A stretch of DNA of 64,000 nucleotides from Methylocapsa aurea. Its GTDB lineage: Bacteria > Pseudomonadota > Alphaproteobacteria > Rhizobiales > Beijerinckiaceae. The notes beneath the pieces are model-generated. The model worked only from the letters and a program-made list of their open reading frames with translations. It did no database searches and was not told the DNA's origin. Shown here piece after piece: positions 36,711-46,068 of the stretch. Location: the NCBI RefSeq assembly GCF_000746085.1, contig NZ_JQKO01000001.1, forward strand, positions 186,001 to 250,000, written 5' to 3'. The position numbers and the translations under genes are program-made. How positions within the stretch are numbered: the first letter of the stretch is position 1; the number at the start of each line of letters is the position of its first letter.

Positions 36711-37109
36711 ATGCAGGCTACCCTTTTCCAACGCGCTTCGATCGAGGCTCCAAAAGTCGTCCTTGTGGATGACGATCGCCCGGTTCTGGTTTCGCTGCGC
36801 TTTTTTTTGGAAACCGAGGGATTCGACGTTGAGGCGTTTGAAAGCGGCATGGATCTCTTGGCGCAGCCCACGCTGCCCGTCAAAGGCTGTTTCGTCATCG
36901 ATTATCATATGCCGGCGATGAATGGATTGGAGTTGCTTGCGCAGTTGCGGGATCGCCGTTCCTTGCTTCCCGCCTTTCTCATCACCGGGCATCCGGATCT
37001 AGCGATCGAGCAGAAGGCCGCGCACGCCGGCGTGTTGCAGGTATTTTGCAAACCACATCTAGGTGGGGCGCTTGTCCAGGGAATTCGAAAGGCGCTTCGA
37101 GAGCATTAG
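36711..37109 (+). CDS. Single-domain response regulator (FixJ-like receiver)
   Basis: The product is a receiver domain only (132 residues from the ATG at 36711; an in-frame ATG at 36666 would add 15). Numbered from 36666, the acidic pair is Asp36/Asp37 (LVDDD), the phosphorylation site Asp79 (VIDYHMP), Thr107 and Lys129 (CKP). There is no output domain. The VIDYHMP and ITGHPD segments resemble FixJ-type receivers. It probably acts as a phosphate shuttle or by binding a partner. No cognate kinase adjoins. I prefer 36711 because of the upstream palindrome, but the choice is uncertain. Confidence 0.85.
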   Translation: MQATLFQRASIEAPKVVLVDDDRPVLVSLRFFLETEGFDVEAFESGMDLLAQPTLPVKGCFVIDYHMPAMNGLELLAQLRDRRSLLPAFLITGHPDLAIEQKAAHAGVLQVFCKPHLGGALVQGIRKALREH

Positions 37110-37156
37110 AGCATAACGACAAAAAGTTGCAGACTTTTTGGCTAAAGACATGCGTC
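37109..37156. repeat. Dispersed palindromic repeat, family A, with internal hairpin
   Basis: The element begins on the stop codon of the response regulator: GAGCATAAC ... GACATGCGTC, with CAAAAAGT (37120-37127) and ACTTTTTG (37133-37140) as a perfect inner stem. It could serve as a terminator for the upstream gene. Confidence 0.6.
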
Positions 37157-37212
37157 AAAACTAACAGACAAGGGGCAATTTCGATTCTGCTTAAGGAATC
37201 TGGGGGCGCGGA

Positions 37213-39069
37213 TCATGGCTGGAGCACAAAGGTTCCAGGCGCGGCGCACAAAGAGTCCTGATCGTCGAAATGCGGCGGCTCTTGATCTGGGCCCGATGCT
37301 GCGGCCAGCCACGCCGCCCATTGCGGCCACCAGGAGCCGCTTTGAGGTTCTGTCGTCGCTATCCACCGATCCGGGTCGAGATAAATGTCCCGTTCGGTCT
37401 TTGTGCGAATCCGGTAATGCCGTCGCTTGTGGTTCGGCTCGGAAACGATTCCGGCGTTATGCCCTCCGGAGGTAAGCAGGAAGGTGACGTCGGCGTCGGC
37501 TAGGAGATGGATTTTGAAGGCCGAACGCCACGGCGACACGTGATCGCTCTCCGTTCCCACGGCGAAGATCGGCGCGCGGATGTCGGTCAGCGCAACCGGG
37601 CGGCCAGCGGTTTCGAACCTGCCTTCCGCGAGGTCGTTATCGAGAAACAGATGCCGGAGATAGTCCGAATGCATTCGGTAGGGCAGGCGGGTCGCATCGG
37701 CGTTCCAGGCCATGAGATCGCTGGGACTCTCGCGTTCGCCCATCAGATAGTCGCGGACGAGTTTCGACCAGATCAAATCGTTGGAGCGCAAGAGTTGAAA
37801 GGCTCCGGCCATGTGCATGCCGTCGAGATAGCCTTGGCTCCGCATCAACTCCTCGAGAAAGCTGACCTGGCTTTCGTTGATGAACAGCGTGAGTTCTCCG
37901 GCCTCGGTGAAATCATGTTGAGCCGCGAAAAGGGAAAGGCTCTTCAAGCGATTGTCGCCGTCGCGGGCCATGGTCGCCGTCGCGATCGATAGGAGCGTGC
38001 CGCCAAGGCAATATCCCGCTGCGTGGATCTTGCGGCCGGGGAGAATCGCGGAAATCTGATCGATCGCCGCCATAACCCCAAGCTGGCGATAATCCTCCAT
38101 CCCGAGATCGCGATCGGCCGCGTCCGGATTGCGCCAGGAAATCATGAACACGGTGAAACCCTGCTCGACGAGGTAGCGAACAAGGGAATTGCCCGGCGAA
38201 AGGTCGAGAATATAGTATTTCATGATCCAGGCCGGGACGAAAAGGATCGGCTCCGGTCGAACCGTTTCCGTTTGCGGCGCATATTGGATCAGTTCGATCA
38301 AGCGGTTGGCGAACACCACCTTGCCGGGCGTCACGGCGACATTGCGTCCAGGTTCGAAAGCCCTTGAGCGGGGCGGCGCATTGTCGTGAAGTTTGCTCCA
38401 ATCGTCGAGCAAATTGGCGAAGCCCTTGATGAGATTCGCGCCGCCGGTTTCATAAGTGCGGCGTAGGACGACCGGATTGGTGAGAATGAAATTGGATGGC
38501 GATACCATGTCGAGCATTTGCCGCATCGTGAAGGCGACGACATTTTCGTGTTGCTTGGTGACGCCGCCGACTCCGGTCGTCGCATTGTGCCACCATTGCT
38601 GCTGAAGCAAGAATCCTTGCGAGAACAGATGATAGGGCCAGCTCCGCCATTCCTCCGCGACAAAGCGCTTATCTTGCGGCAGCGGCTCGATGCTTTGCGG
38701 TGAGCGCGGGCTCATGAAGGCGTTGGCTGCGATCGCGCCGAAGCGGGCCGATTTGCGCGCCGCTTTGCCGAAGAGCTGCATCTGCTTTCCAGGCGAAAGC
38801 GCAAGATGCACCGCCCAATCCGCGAAAGACTTGCCAAGCGCCATGGGCGAGACGCCATTTGTCGTTTTGGCGAGCATTCCGTGAAACGCATGATCGATTC
38901 GGCGCGCGGCCTCATCCAATGGATCGCTCTCGACCTGATCGACGCTCAGCGTGGCCGCGAATGGCTGGCCCGCCGCCCGCGCTTCGACGAGCTGGCCGCC
39001 GCTCGACGTCGTCGCTAGGGCGCGGCGATCAAGCCCGGATGTGGGAGCGGGCGCAAAATCCTCTTGCAT
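37213..39069 (-). CDS. phaC: Poly(3-hydroxyalkanoate) synthase, class I
   Basis: The 618-residue product carries the PHA synthase lipase-like box GYCLGG with nucleophile Cys354, the N-terminal PhaC domain (SPRSPQ..., VMLTNPVVLRRT-type segment) and a C-terminal alpha/beta hydrolase with GTESDHVSPW and SGGHNAGI supplying Asp and His. It polymerises hydroxyacyl-CoA (usually 3-hydroxybutyryl-CoA) into storage granules. The ATG at 39069 is preceded by AGGAGG at seven bases, which decides it over the upstream frame. It lies in the UspA/ADH group rather than with phaA/phaB, so it may be an oxygen-regulated paralogue. Confidence 0.92.
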   Translation of the reverse strand: MQEDFAPAPTSGLDRRALATTSSGGQLVEARAAGQPFAATLSVDQVESDPLDEAARRIDHAFHGMLAKTTNGVSPMALGKSFADWAVHLALSPGKQMQLFGKAARKSARFGAIAANAFMSPRSPQSIEPLPQDKRFVAEEWRSWPYHLFSQGFLLQQQWWHNATTGVGGVTKQHENVVAFTMRQMLDMVSPSNFILTNPVVLRRTYETGGANLIKGFANLLDDWSKLHDNAPPRSRAFEPGRNVAVTPGKVVFANRLIELIQYAPQTETVRPEPILFVPAWIMKYYILDLSPGNSLVRYLVEQGFTVFMISWRNPDAADRDLGMEDYRQLGVMAAIDQISAILPGRKIHAAGYCLGGTLLSIATATMARDGDNRLKSLSLFAAQHDFTEAGELTLFINESQVSFLEELMRSQGYLDGMHMAGAFQLLRSNDLIWSKLVRDYLMGERESPSDLMAWNADATRLPYRMHSDYLRHLFLDNDLAEGRFETAGRPVALTDIRAPIFAVGTESDHVSPWRSAFKIHLLADADVTFLLTSGGHNAGIVSEPNHKRRHYRIRTKTERDIYLDPDRWIATTEPQSGSWWPQWAAWLAAASGPDQEPPHFDDQDSLCAAPGTFVLQP

Positions 39070-39429
39070 TCGATCCTCCTGCGGCCTCCGGATGGCAAGC
39101 GAACGCTTCCGCCTGCGTTTTTGGCGCTTGGGTTGCTTCACGCCGGGGGCAAGGGCTTAGCCCGCGGCGAAAAAATAGTGTGGCGAATGGAAGTGATGAT
39201 CCGGTGCGCTTCTATAGCCGGGACGGGAAAATAGACCAAGCGCGCGGCGTTTTAAACGAATGGCGCCGATCCGCCGCGACCGTCAATCGCGCGCTTCCGC
39301 CAATCTCCGCCGCGCAATGGCGCGCTTTGGACTTGCCGCGGCTGATTTCGCTTGTTACTCGAAGCGGGCTCGCTTGAAGAGCCTGGCGAAGCTTCCCCTT
39401 TGAACCCTCTTCTCGAGTGAAGGCGATTA
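39070..39429. other. Intergenic region between phaC and ribH
   Basis: These 360 bp lie between divergent genes. The frames here have no family resemblance. I looked for an FMN riboswitch before ribH and see none. Confidence 0.4.
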
Positions 39430-39921
39430 ATGGCCCTGCCGCGCCGCTCCGATGCTCCAGCCGACACAGGCGTCGATGGCGCCCGTTTCCTCATTGTCGA
39501 GGCGCGCTTTTATGACGAAATCGGCGCCATGCTGTTTGAGGGCGCAACGCGGGCCTTTGACGCGGCCGGCGCCGTTTTCGACCGCGTCGGCGTGCCGGGC
39601 GCGCTCGAAATTCCGATCGCGATGGCGATCGCGCTCGACCACGCCGAGGAATTGGGTCAGCCTTTCGCCGGCGCGGTCGCGCTCGGCTGCGTTATTCGCG
39701 GCGAAACCTATCATTTCGAGATTGTCGCGAACGAGAGCGCGCGGGCTTTGATGGCGCTCGCCGTGTCGCGCAAACTGGCGCTCGGCAACGGAATCCTCAC
39801 TGTCGAGACCGAGGCGCAAGCGTTGGAGCGCGCGGCGCAAAAGCAGGGCGACAAAGGCGGCGACGCCGCGCGCGCGGCGCTGGCGCTCTATCGCCTTAAA
39901 GCCGAAATAGGGCGCGTCTGA
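39430..39921 (+). CDS. ribH: 6,7-dimethyl-8-ribityllumazine synthase
   Basis: The 163-residue product has lumazine synthase signatures: PGALEIPIA (the diphosphate-binding loop region), [22 protein letters not shown] with the catalytic His, and GILTVET. It joins ribitylaminouracil and dihydroxybutanone phosphate in the penultimate step of riboflavin synthesis. Its stop overlaps the nusB start by one base, so ribH-nusB are coupled, as in most alphaproteobacteria. Confidence 0.95.
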   Translation: MALPRRSDAPADTGVDGARFLIVEARFYDEIGAMLFEGATRAFDAAGAVFDRVGVPGALEIPIAMAIALDHAEELGQPFAGAVALGCVIRGETYHFEIVANESARALMALAVSRKLALGNGILTVETEAQALERAAQKQGDKGGDAARAALALYRLKAEIGRV

Positions 39922-40385
39922 TGGCCAATGCCGATGGACGCTCCGCCGCTCGCCTCGCCGCTGTCCAGGCGCTTTATCAGATGGAGGTGACGGAGAAGGG
40001 CCTGAACGAAACCTGCGCCGAATTCGAATCCTTCTGGATTGGCAACGAAATCGAAGGCGAGCGCTATAAGGCCGCCGAAATCGAATTTTTCCGCGATATC
40101 ATGAAGGGCGTCATCGCCAATCAGGGTCCGCTGGACCGCCTTATCGACAAGACTCTGGTTGAAGGGTGGCCTTTGGCGCGGATCGATTCCGTCATTCGCG
40201 CTATCTTGCGGGCAGGCGCCTACGAATTGAAGCAACGCTCCGATATTCCCGCGCGCGTCTCCATCAAGGAATATGTCGATGTCGCCGGCGCTTTTTTTGG
40301 CCGAGAAGAGGCCGGAATGGTCAACGCCGTGCTGGATGGGCTGGCGCGGCGCTTTCGCGCCGAGGAATTCGAACCGAGAATTTAG
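39921..40385 (+). CDS. nusB: Transcription antitermination factor NusB
   Basis: The 154-residue all-helical product begins RSAARLAAVQALYQME and contains ARIDSVIRAILRAGAYEL and VSIKEYVDVAGAFFG, typical of alphaproteobacterial NusB. It binds boxA RNA with NusE for rRNA antitermination. It is translationally coupled to ribH and followed at 38 bp by thiL. Confidence 0.95.
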   Translation: MANADGRSAARLAAVQALYQMEVTEKGLNETCAEFESFWIGNEIEGERYKAAEIEFFRDIMKGVIANQGPLDRLIDKTLVEGWPLARIDSVIRAILRAGAYELKQRSDIPARVSIKEYVDVAGAFFGREEAGMVNAVLDGLARRFRAEEFEPRI

Positions 40386-40423
40386 CCGCGCAACTTTGCA
40401 CGCTCTAAACTTGGGGTGAGATC

Positions 40424-41419
40424 ATGCCGCGCCCCTCCGAAGACGATTTGATCGCAACCTATTTTGCGCCGCTTGCGGGGCCGGGGGCTTTTGGGCTGCG
40501 CGACGACGCCGCGGCTCTGGCGCCAAGACCCGGCCAGGACATCGTCTTGACTAAGGATCTCTTGGTCGCCGGGGTGCATTTTTTCGTGAATGATCCGCCG
40601 GACGCGATCGCGCGCAAGGCTCTGCGCGTCAACCTCTCCGACCTCGCCGCCAAGGCCGCCGAGCCGATTGGCTATCTCCTTGGCCTCGCGCTGCCGGAGG
40701 ATTGGACGGCGGACTGGCTCGCGGCTTTCGCTCTGGGACTTCAGCAGGATGGGGCGGCTTACCAATGCCCGCTGCTCGGCGGGGATACGGTGAAGACGCG
40801 GGGCCCGCTCATGCTGTCGGTGACGGCGCTCGGCGCGGTTCCCTCGCAAAAAATGCTTCCGCGGGGAGGCGCCGCCGTTGGCGATCTGCTCTATGTGAGC
40901 GGGACCATCGGCGATGGCGCGCTCGGCTTGAAGCTGCGGCTTGACGCGCCGGAAGACCGGCATTGGACCGCTGTCATGACTCCGGCCTCCGCCGCCTATC
41001 TCCGCGAGCGCTACTTATTGCCGCAGCCGCGCCTGGCCTTGCGCGAGGCGCTGCGCCTCCATGCTCATGCCGCAATGGATATATCGGATGGTCTTGCCGG
41101 GGATCTCGCTAAAATGCTGGGCCTCGTCGGCATGACGACGGAGATTGTGGCGGCGAAGGTTCCGCTCTCGGCGGCCGCGCGGGAGGCCTTGAAGTTGGAG
41201 CCGAAACTTATCGAGACGATCCTGACCGGGGGCGACGACTACGAGATTCTTTGCGCCGTTGCGCCCGCAAAAGCCGCCGGCTTCGAGGCCGCCGCCGCTG
41301 CGGCCGGAATAAATGTGAGCGTAATCGGCGGCGCAGCGCCGGGCGCATCGCCGCCCATATTCAAGGATGGTGAGGGTAGGGCTTTGAGCTTCGCCAGACC
41401 ATCGTTTCAGCACTTCTAG
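40424..41419 (+). CDS. thiL: Thiamine-monophosphate kinase
   Basis: The 331-residue product is an AIRS/PurM-fold kinase. It has [12 protein letters not shown] and [16 protein letters not shown] in the N-terminal half, the [16 protein letters not shown] motif and [13 protein letters not shown] near the C-terminus. It phosphorylates thiamine phosphate to thiamine diphosphate. No TPP riboswitch is seen upstream; it follows nusB closely. Confidence 0.94.
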   Translation: MPRPSEDDLIATYFAPLAGPGAFGLRDDAAALAPRPGQDIVLTKDLLVAGVHFFVNDPPDAIARKALRVNLSDLAAKAAEPIGYLLGLALPEDWTADWLAAFALGLQQDGAAYQCPLLGGDTVKTRGPLMLSVTALGAVPSQKMLPRGGAAVGDLLYVSGTIGDGALGLKLRLDAPEDRHWTAVMTPASAAYLRERYLLPQPRLALREALRLHAHAAMDISDGLAGDLAKMLGLVGMTTEIVAAKVPLSAAAREALKLEPKLIETILTGGDDYEILCAVAPAKAAGFEAAAAAAGINVSVIGGAAPGASPPIFKDGEGRALSFARPSFQHF

Positions 41420-41606
41420 AACGCTTGCAGCCACCGGGAACTTGCATTGCGAGGTGGGCCAAGCATTACTGGAGATTGACCGGGTGGGAGGCGATTGCGT
41501 CCTCTCGCACTTTCTGCAAAGGTTTAGATTCGAGCGCGGGCATTTGGCCTCGTCCAACGCCGTGAACAGCACTAAAGGCTGCAACAAAAATAAAGGGTGG
41601 AAGCAG

Positions 41607-43745
41607 ATGAGTCCAATTTGGCTGATCATTCTGGCCGGGCTTTTGTCGATCGTTTATGGCGTCGTGACGTCATTGAAGCTCTTGGCCGCCGATCCCGGCT
41701 CGGCCCGGATGCAGGAAATCGCCGGCGCCATCGCCGAGGGCGCGCAAGCCTATTTGAAACGCCAATATTTGACCATCGGCATCGTCGGCGTCGTGATCTT
41801 CCTTGGCTTTGGCCTGCTTCTGTCCTGGACGATCGCCATCGGGTTCTTGATCGGCGCGATCCTGTCGGGCGCGGCGGGATTCGTCGGCATGAATGTCTCG
41901 GTCCGCGCCAATGTCCGCACCGCGCAGGCTGCGGCGCAATCGCTTGGCGCCGGCCTCGATATTTCGTTCAAGGCGGGGGCCGTCACCGGCATGCTGGTGG
42001 CCGGTCTGGCGCTGCTCGGCGTCGCCGCCTATTTCTATGTTCTCATCGGACCGCTCCATCACGCGCCCAATGCGCGCGAGACGATCGACGCGCTTGTGGC
42101 GCTCGGTTTCGGCGCCTCCTTGATTTCGATTTTCGCGCGGCTCGGCGGCGGCATCTTCACCAAGGGGGCCGATGTCGGCGCCGACCTTGTCGGCAAGGTC
42201 GAGGCCGGAATCCCAGAGGACGATCCACGCAATCCAGCGACGATCGCGGACAATGTCGGCGACAATGTCGGCGATTGCGCCGGCATGGCGGCCGATCTTT
42301 TCGAGACCTACGCGGTGACGGTTGTCGCCACCATGGTTCTGGCCTCGATCTTCTTCACGGGCCAGCCGGTCCTGTTCCTGGCCATGCTCTATCCTTTGGC
42401 GATCTGCGCGACCTGTATCGTGACCTCGATCGCGGGGACCTATTTCGTCAAGCTCGGCGCCAATAATTCGATCATGGGCGCGCTCTATAAGGGCCTGATC
42501 GCGGCTGGGCTTTTATCGATCATCGGCCTTGCCGTCGCAACCGCCTTAACGGTCGGATTCGGCGAGATCGGCACGGTGAATGGGGTCGAGATCTACGGCT
42601 GGCGCCTTTTTCTCTGCGGGCTCATCGGGCTCATCGTGACCGGCCTCATCGTCGTCATCACTGAATATTATACCGGGACGGGCAAGCGCCCTGTCGTCTC
42701 GATCGCCCAGGCCTCTGTGACGGGGCATGGCACCAATGTGATCCAGGGCCTCGCCGTCTCGCTCGAATCGACCGCGCTGCCAGCGCTGGTCATCATCGGC
42801 GGCATCATCGCGACCAGCCAGCTCGCCGGTCTTTTCGGAACGGCGATTGCGGTGACCACTATGCTCGGCATCGCCGGAATGATCGTGGCGCTCGACGCGT
42901 TCGGGCCGGTGACCGACAATGCCGGCGGGATCGCCGAGATGGCGGGCCTGCCTAAGGATGTGCGCCGCGTCACCGATGCGCTCGACGCGGTCGGCAATAC
43001 GACGAAAGCGGTGACCAAAGGATATGCGATCGGCTCTGCTGGACTTGGCGCCCTGGTCCTGTTCAACGCCTATAGCCATGATCTCGAACATTTCGCCGCG
43101 AACCCGGATCTGTTTCCCTATTTCAAGGGAATGGAGGCCGTTTCCTTCGACATTTCCAATCCCTATGTCGTGTCGGGCCTGATCTTTGGCGGCTTGATCC
43201 CCTATCTCTTCAGCGGAATCGCGATGACGGCGGTCGGTCGGGCGGCGGGATCGGTCGTTGAGGAGGTGCGGCGCCAGTTCCGCGAAAAGCCGGGAATCAT
43301 GCTGGGAACGGAGCGTCCCGATTACGGTCGCGCGGTCGACATGCTGACCAAGGCGGCGATCAAGGAAATGATTGTGCCCTCGTTGCTGCCGGTTCTCGCT
43401 CCGCTCGTCGTCTATTTCGGCGTGCTTTTCATCTCAGGCTCGAAGGCCTCCGCCTTCGCGGCGCTGGGCGCTTCGCTGCTCGGCGTCATCGTCAACGGAT
43501 TTTTCGTGGCGGTTTCAATGACCTCGGGCGGCGGCGCCTGGGACAACGCCAAGAAAAGCTTCGAGGATGGCTTTGTCGATAAGGACGGGGTCAAGCATTT
43601 CAAGGGCGACGACGCGCACAAGGCGTCCGTCACCGGCGATACGGTCGGCGATCCCTACAAGGACACCGCCGGCCCCGCCGTGAACCCGGCGATCAAGATC
43701 ACCAATATCGTCGCGCTCTTGCTGCTTGCGGCGCTCGCCCATTGA
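41607..43745 (+). CDS. hppA: Membrane-bound H+-translocating pyrophosphatase, K+-independent type
   Basis: The 712-residue product has about 16 membrane helices and the catalytic segments [21 protein letters not shown] and [19 protein letters not shown] for Mg-PPi. Lys467 in [15 protein letters not shown] is the residue that makes these pumps potassium-independent (K+-dependent ones have Ala). It couples PPi hydrolysis to proton export. The ATG at 41607 follows AGGGTGG. A 187-bp leader separates it from thiL. Confidence 0.94.
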   Translation: MSPIWLIILAGLLSIVYGVVTSLKLLAADPGSARMQEIAGAIAEGAQAYLKRQYLTIGIVGVVIFLGFGLLLSWTIAIGFLIGAILSGAAGFVGMNVSVRANVRTAQAAAQSLGAGLDISFKAGAVTGMLVAGLALLGVAAYFYVLIGPLHHAPNARETIDALVALGFGASLISIFARLGGGIFTKGADVGADLVGKVEAGIPEDDPRNPATIADNVGDNVGDCAGMAADLFETYAVTVVATMVLASIFFTGQPVLFLAMLYPLAICATCIVTSIAGTYFVKLGANNSIMGALYKGLIAAGLLSIIGLAVATALTVGFGEIGTVNGVEIYGWRLFLCGLIGLIVTGLIVVITEYYTGTGKRPVVSIAQASVTGHGTNVIQGLAVSLESTALPALVIIGGIIATSQLAGLFGTAIAVTTMLGIAGMIVALDAFGPVTDNAGGIAEMAGLPKDVRRVTDALDAVGNTTKAVTKGYAIGSAGLGALVLFNAYSHDLEHFAANPDLFPYFKGMEAVSFDISNPYVVSGLIFGGLIPYLFSGIAMTAVGRAAGSVVEEVRRQFREKPGIMLGTERPDYGRAVDMLTKAAIKEMIVPSLLPVLAPLVVYFGVLFISGSKASAFAALGASLLGVIVNGFFVAVSMTSGGGAWDNAKKSFEDGFVDKDGVKHFKGDDAHKASVTGDTVGDPYKDTAGPAVNPAIKITNIVALLLLAALAH

Positions 43746-43759
43746 GGTTGGGGGCGAAC

Positions 43760-43784
43760 CTTCGCCGGCGTTCAACCGGCGAAG
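43760..43784 (+). terminator. Hairpin after hppA
   Basis: CTTCGCCGG (43760-43768) pairs perfectly with CCGGCGAAG (43776-43784) across a 7-base loop, 15 bp after the hppA stop. There is no T-run, so it may be a stabilising or Rho-assisted 3' structure. Confidence 0.5.
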
Positions 43785-43797
43785 CCCACACTGGCGA

Positions 43798-43833
43798 GAG
43801 CTGCTGCTCTAGGCTTTCAGTAGAAAGCAGCTC
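43798..43833. repeat. Nested inverted repeat between hppA and bamE
   Basis: GAGCTGCT (43798-43805) pairs with AGCAGCTC (43826-43833), enclosing an inner stem CTTTC/GAAAG (43814-43818 and 43823-43827). A T-rich run follows at 43838-43860, so on the plus strand it may also terminate transcription. Confidence 0.5.
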
Positions 43834-43897
43834 GAGCTTTTTGTATTTTATCGCATTTTTATAACGCGAACAGGTGCTTGCTTGACTAGGAAATTGT

Positions 43898-44389
43898 CTA
43901 GCTGAATTTCAGCAGGTTGAGGAACATTCCCTTGAGGAAGGTGGATTCCGCTCCTGCGGTTGGCGTCGTCCGGGTCACGAAGTCGATGAGCTTCCCGTCC
44001 TCCATGCCATAATTAGCGATGCGCTCGACTTTTTTCGCCTTGCTGAAATAGACGGCGAACACGCGCTGGTCGATCAGACTCGGCGCCATGAACTGGACGC
44101 TGCGATCCGTCACCTGAGTGATGTAATACCAGGCGTCGCCGCCGATGGTGGACGTGGTCGTTGGCGTTCCCATGAGCACCAGTATCTGTTCAGCCGACGC
44201 GCCCACTTTGACTTGGTCGATCGTTTTTGAGTCAAGCTGATACCCGTGGATGACCTTCCCGTCATAGCCGAGGCAGCCGCCAAGCCCGAGCGCAAGCGTC
44301 GCCGCAACGGCGAGTTTCAAGCAGGCTGCGCCGAAAGCCGGTTTGCCGGTCTTCCGATGGCGAGCAGGGGCCGCAATGTCCAACCGCAT
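43898..44389 (-). CDS. bamE: Outer-membrane assembly lipoprotein BamE (SmpA/OmlA family)
   Basis: The 163-residue product has a signal sequence ending in the lipobox LGGC, then the SmpA/OmlA fold (GYQLDSKTIDQVKVGASAEQILVLMGTPTTTST, the conserved QVKxG-x-S-x-x-x-V-x-x-x-x-G-x-P pattern, shown here in parts). It is a subunit of the BAM complex that inserts outer-membrane beta barrels. It is divergent from the bc1 chaperone gene, an arrangement common in alphaproteobacteria. Confidence 0.9.
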   Translation of the reverse strand: MRLDIAAPARHRKTGKPAFGAACLKLAVAATLALGLGGCLGYDGKVIHGYQLDSKTIDQVKVGASAEQILVLMGTPTTTSTIGGDAWYYITQVTDRSVQFMAPSLIDQRVFAVYFSKAKKVERIANYGMEDGKLIDFVTRTTPTAGAESTFLKGMFLNLLKFS

Positions 44390-44405
44390 CCTTGAGCCTC
44401 CAGCC

Positions 44406-44452
44406 TAAAGCATTTTCCGGTGAAGCGGGAACGGGTTCGCCCGCGGAAAAGC
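44406..44452. repeat. Rhizobial-type palindrome between bamE and the bc1 chaperone
   Basis: TAAAGCATTTTCCGGTG begins an imperfect palindrome closed by CCCGCGGAAAAGC. Elements of this look are common between genes in Rhizobiales. Confidence 0.5.
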
Positions 44453-44643
44453 AACAAAACGAACTTTTGAATTTGCCGATCGAGTCGCTTGGATTTAAAG
44501 CAATCTTTTCAGAAACGATCCGCTCGTCGCCGCGATCCGAGGATGCGTCGACGCCTAACGCCCGGCCGTGCGAAAAGCAAGGCGGCGGAAGTCGGATTCC
44601 CTCTATGTGGCCGGATGACGGCGAAAGTTGGACGGGAGACAGA

Positions 44644-45171
44644 ATGATTTTCGGGCTCTTCCGGCGCTCCGCCAACCGTAAAGTTATTGAACGGCTTCAC
44701 GGCGAAATCGTGGACGCGGCCCGCAATCGCAGCTTGTTCACGGAATATGCCATCGAAGACAGCTTCGAGGGCCGCTTCGAATCGATTGCGCTCCACGCTA
44801 GTCTAGTTCTGCGCCGACTCAATGCGATGGCGGCTCCAGCTCCCGCCATGGCTCAAGATCTCGCGGACGCGCAGTTTCGTCATTTTGAGATTGCCTTGCG
44901 GGAAATGGGCATCGGCGACGTCAGCGTGCCAAAGCGCATGAAGACGCTTGCCGAGGCCTTCCTCGGGCGCGCCGCGGCCTATGATCAAGCTTTGCGCGCT
45001 GGCGCGCCAGCCCTCAAGGCCGCGCTCGCGCGAAACGTCTATTGCAACCACGAAAATCCGGGCCGCCTTGCCCGTTACGTTGCTGCGATGCATTTGGCGC
45101 TTGAAAAGGCGCCGCTTGAGGCCTTTGCAACGGGCCCGGTTCCGTTTCCTGAGCCTTCAACCATTGTCTGA
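44644..45171 (+). CDS. Ubiquinol-cytochrome c chaperone (CBP3 / UQCC1 family)
   Basis: The 175-residue product has the CBP3 domain pattern: FRHFEIALREMGIGDVSVPK followed by KRMKTLAEAFLGRAAAYD. Family members assist assembly of cytochrome b of the bc1 complex. I chose the ATG at 44644, directly after GGGAGACAGA, because residues upstream do not match the family. DUF177 follows in the same direction, as in many alphaproteobacteria. Confidence 0.88.
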   Translation: MIFGLFRRSANRKVIERLHGEIVDAARNRSLFTEYAIEDSFEGRFESIALHASLVLRRLNAMAAPAPAMAQDLADAQFRHFEIALREMGIGDVSVPKRMKTLAEAFLGRAAAYDQALRAGAPALKAALARNVYCNHENPGRLARYVAAMHLALEKAPLEAFATGPVPFPEPSTIV

Positions 45172-45438
45172 GGGAGAGGACCGCCGCATCGAGCGTTGGC
45201 GGCGCTCGAAATTTTCGCTATCGCTGCTTCAGCAGACGGCATTTGTTGAGGCGCCGGAGCAGGAGAGCCGACGCTGTCCTGCTTGGAGTTTTGCGTCATT
45301 TCTTTCTGACTGGCGGCTGATCTTTGGAGAGGATGCCTGCGGCGCGATCGGGAATTGCAGATTTCTCGGATCGGGCCAATTAGATTTGAAGCGATTGCGC
45401 TCAAATGCGTAGATCTGCAGCAGCAGGAGGCGGTTGCG

Positions 45439-46068
45439 ATGAAATCCAAGGGCAATCCAGGCGCCAAATCCCGCAATGCCGACGCGGGTGGAACCGCGCT
45501 CCGGAGTGAGGCAGGACATTTCTCGCGTCCGCTGGCGGTTGACGACGTTCCCGAAGGCGGGCTCGAAATATCGATCCGCGCTGATCCGGCCGAATGCGCG
45601 GCGATGGCGCAAAACGACGGCCTGGAGGCAATCTTAAGCCTTGACGCCAATTTCCAGGCGACGAAACAGGGCCGCGGAGGGATAAGGATCAGGGGGCGTC
45701 TCCATGCCCTGGCAGTTCAGACATGCGTCGTCAGCCTCGATCCTTTCGAGGCCGAGATCGAAGCGGACATCGATGTTGGCTTCGCGCCCGCCCCCGAAAT
45801 CGCATCAGAATCCGGCCGCGCCAGTTGGGACCTCGATACAGGAAGCGAGGCTCCGGCGGCTTTTTCAACGCAAGGGAGGGATCCGCCCGATCCGATTGTC
45901 GACGGACGCATCGATCTTGGCGCGCTGGCTGAGGAATTCTTGGTCTTGAGCCTCGATCCATATCCGCGCAAGCCGGGCGCGCGCTTCGACGAAAGCATTC
46001 TTTCCGGCGATCCGGTGGAAAAGGTCTCGCCTTTCGCGGTGCTGAAGAAGCTCAAGGAAGAGCCCTGA
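45439..46068 (+). CDS. DUF177 / YceD-family protein
   Basis: The 209-residue product matches the DUF177 (YceD) family: FSRPLAVDDVPEGGLEISIRAD at the N-terminus, RIRGRLHALAVQTCVVSLDPF in the middle and the acidic DGRIDLGALAEEFLVLSLDPYPRKPG near the end. The start ATG 45439 follows AGGAGG. YceD relatives are linked to 23S rRNA maturation or ribosomal assembly. It usually precedes plsX, but here 850 bp intervene. Confidence 0.88.
   Translation: MKSKGNPGAKSRNADAGGTALRSEAGHFSRPLAVDDVPEGGLEISIRADPAECAAMAQNDGLEAILSLDANFQATKQGRGGIRIRGRLHALAVQTCVVSLDPFEAEIEADIDVGFAPAPEIASESGRASWDLDTGSEAPAAFSTQGRDPPDPIVDGRIDLGALAEEFLVLSLDPYPRKPGARFDESILSGDPVEKVSPFAVLKKLKEEP

Noticed and set aside
39370-39429. Possible FMN riboswitch before ribH
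   Set aside because: None of the conserved RFN-element segments are visible and the spacer is too short.
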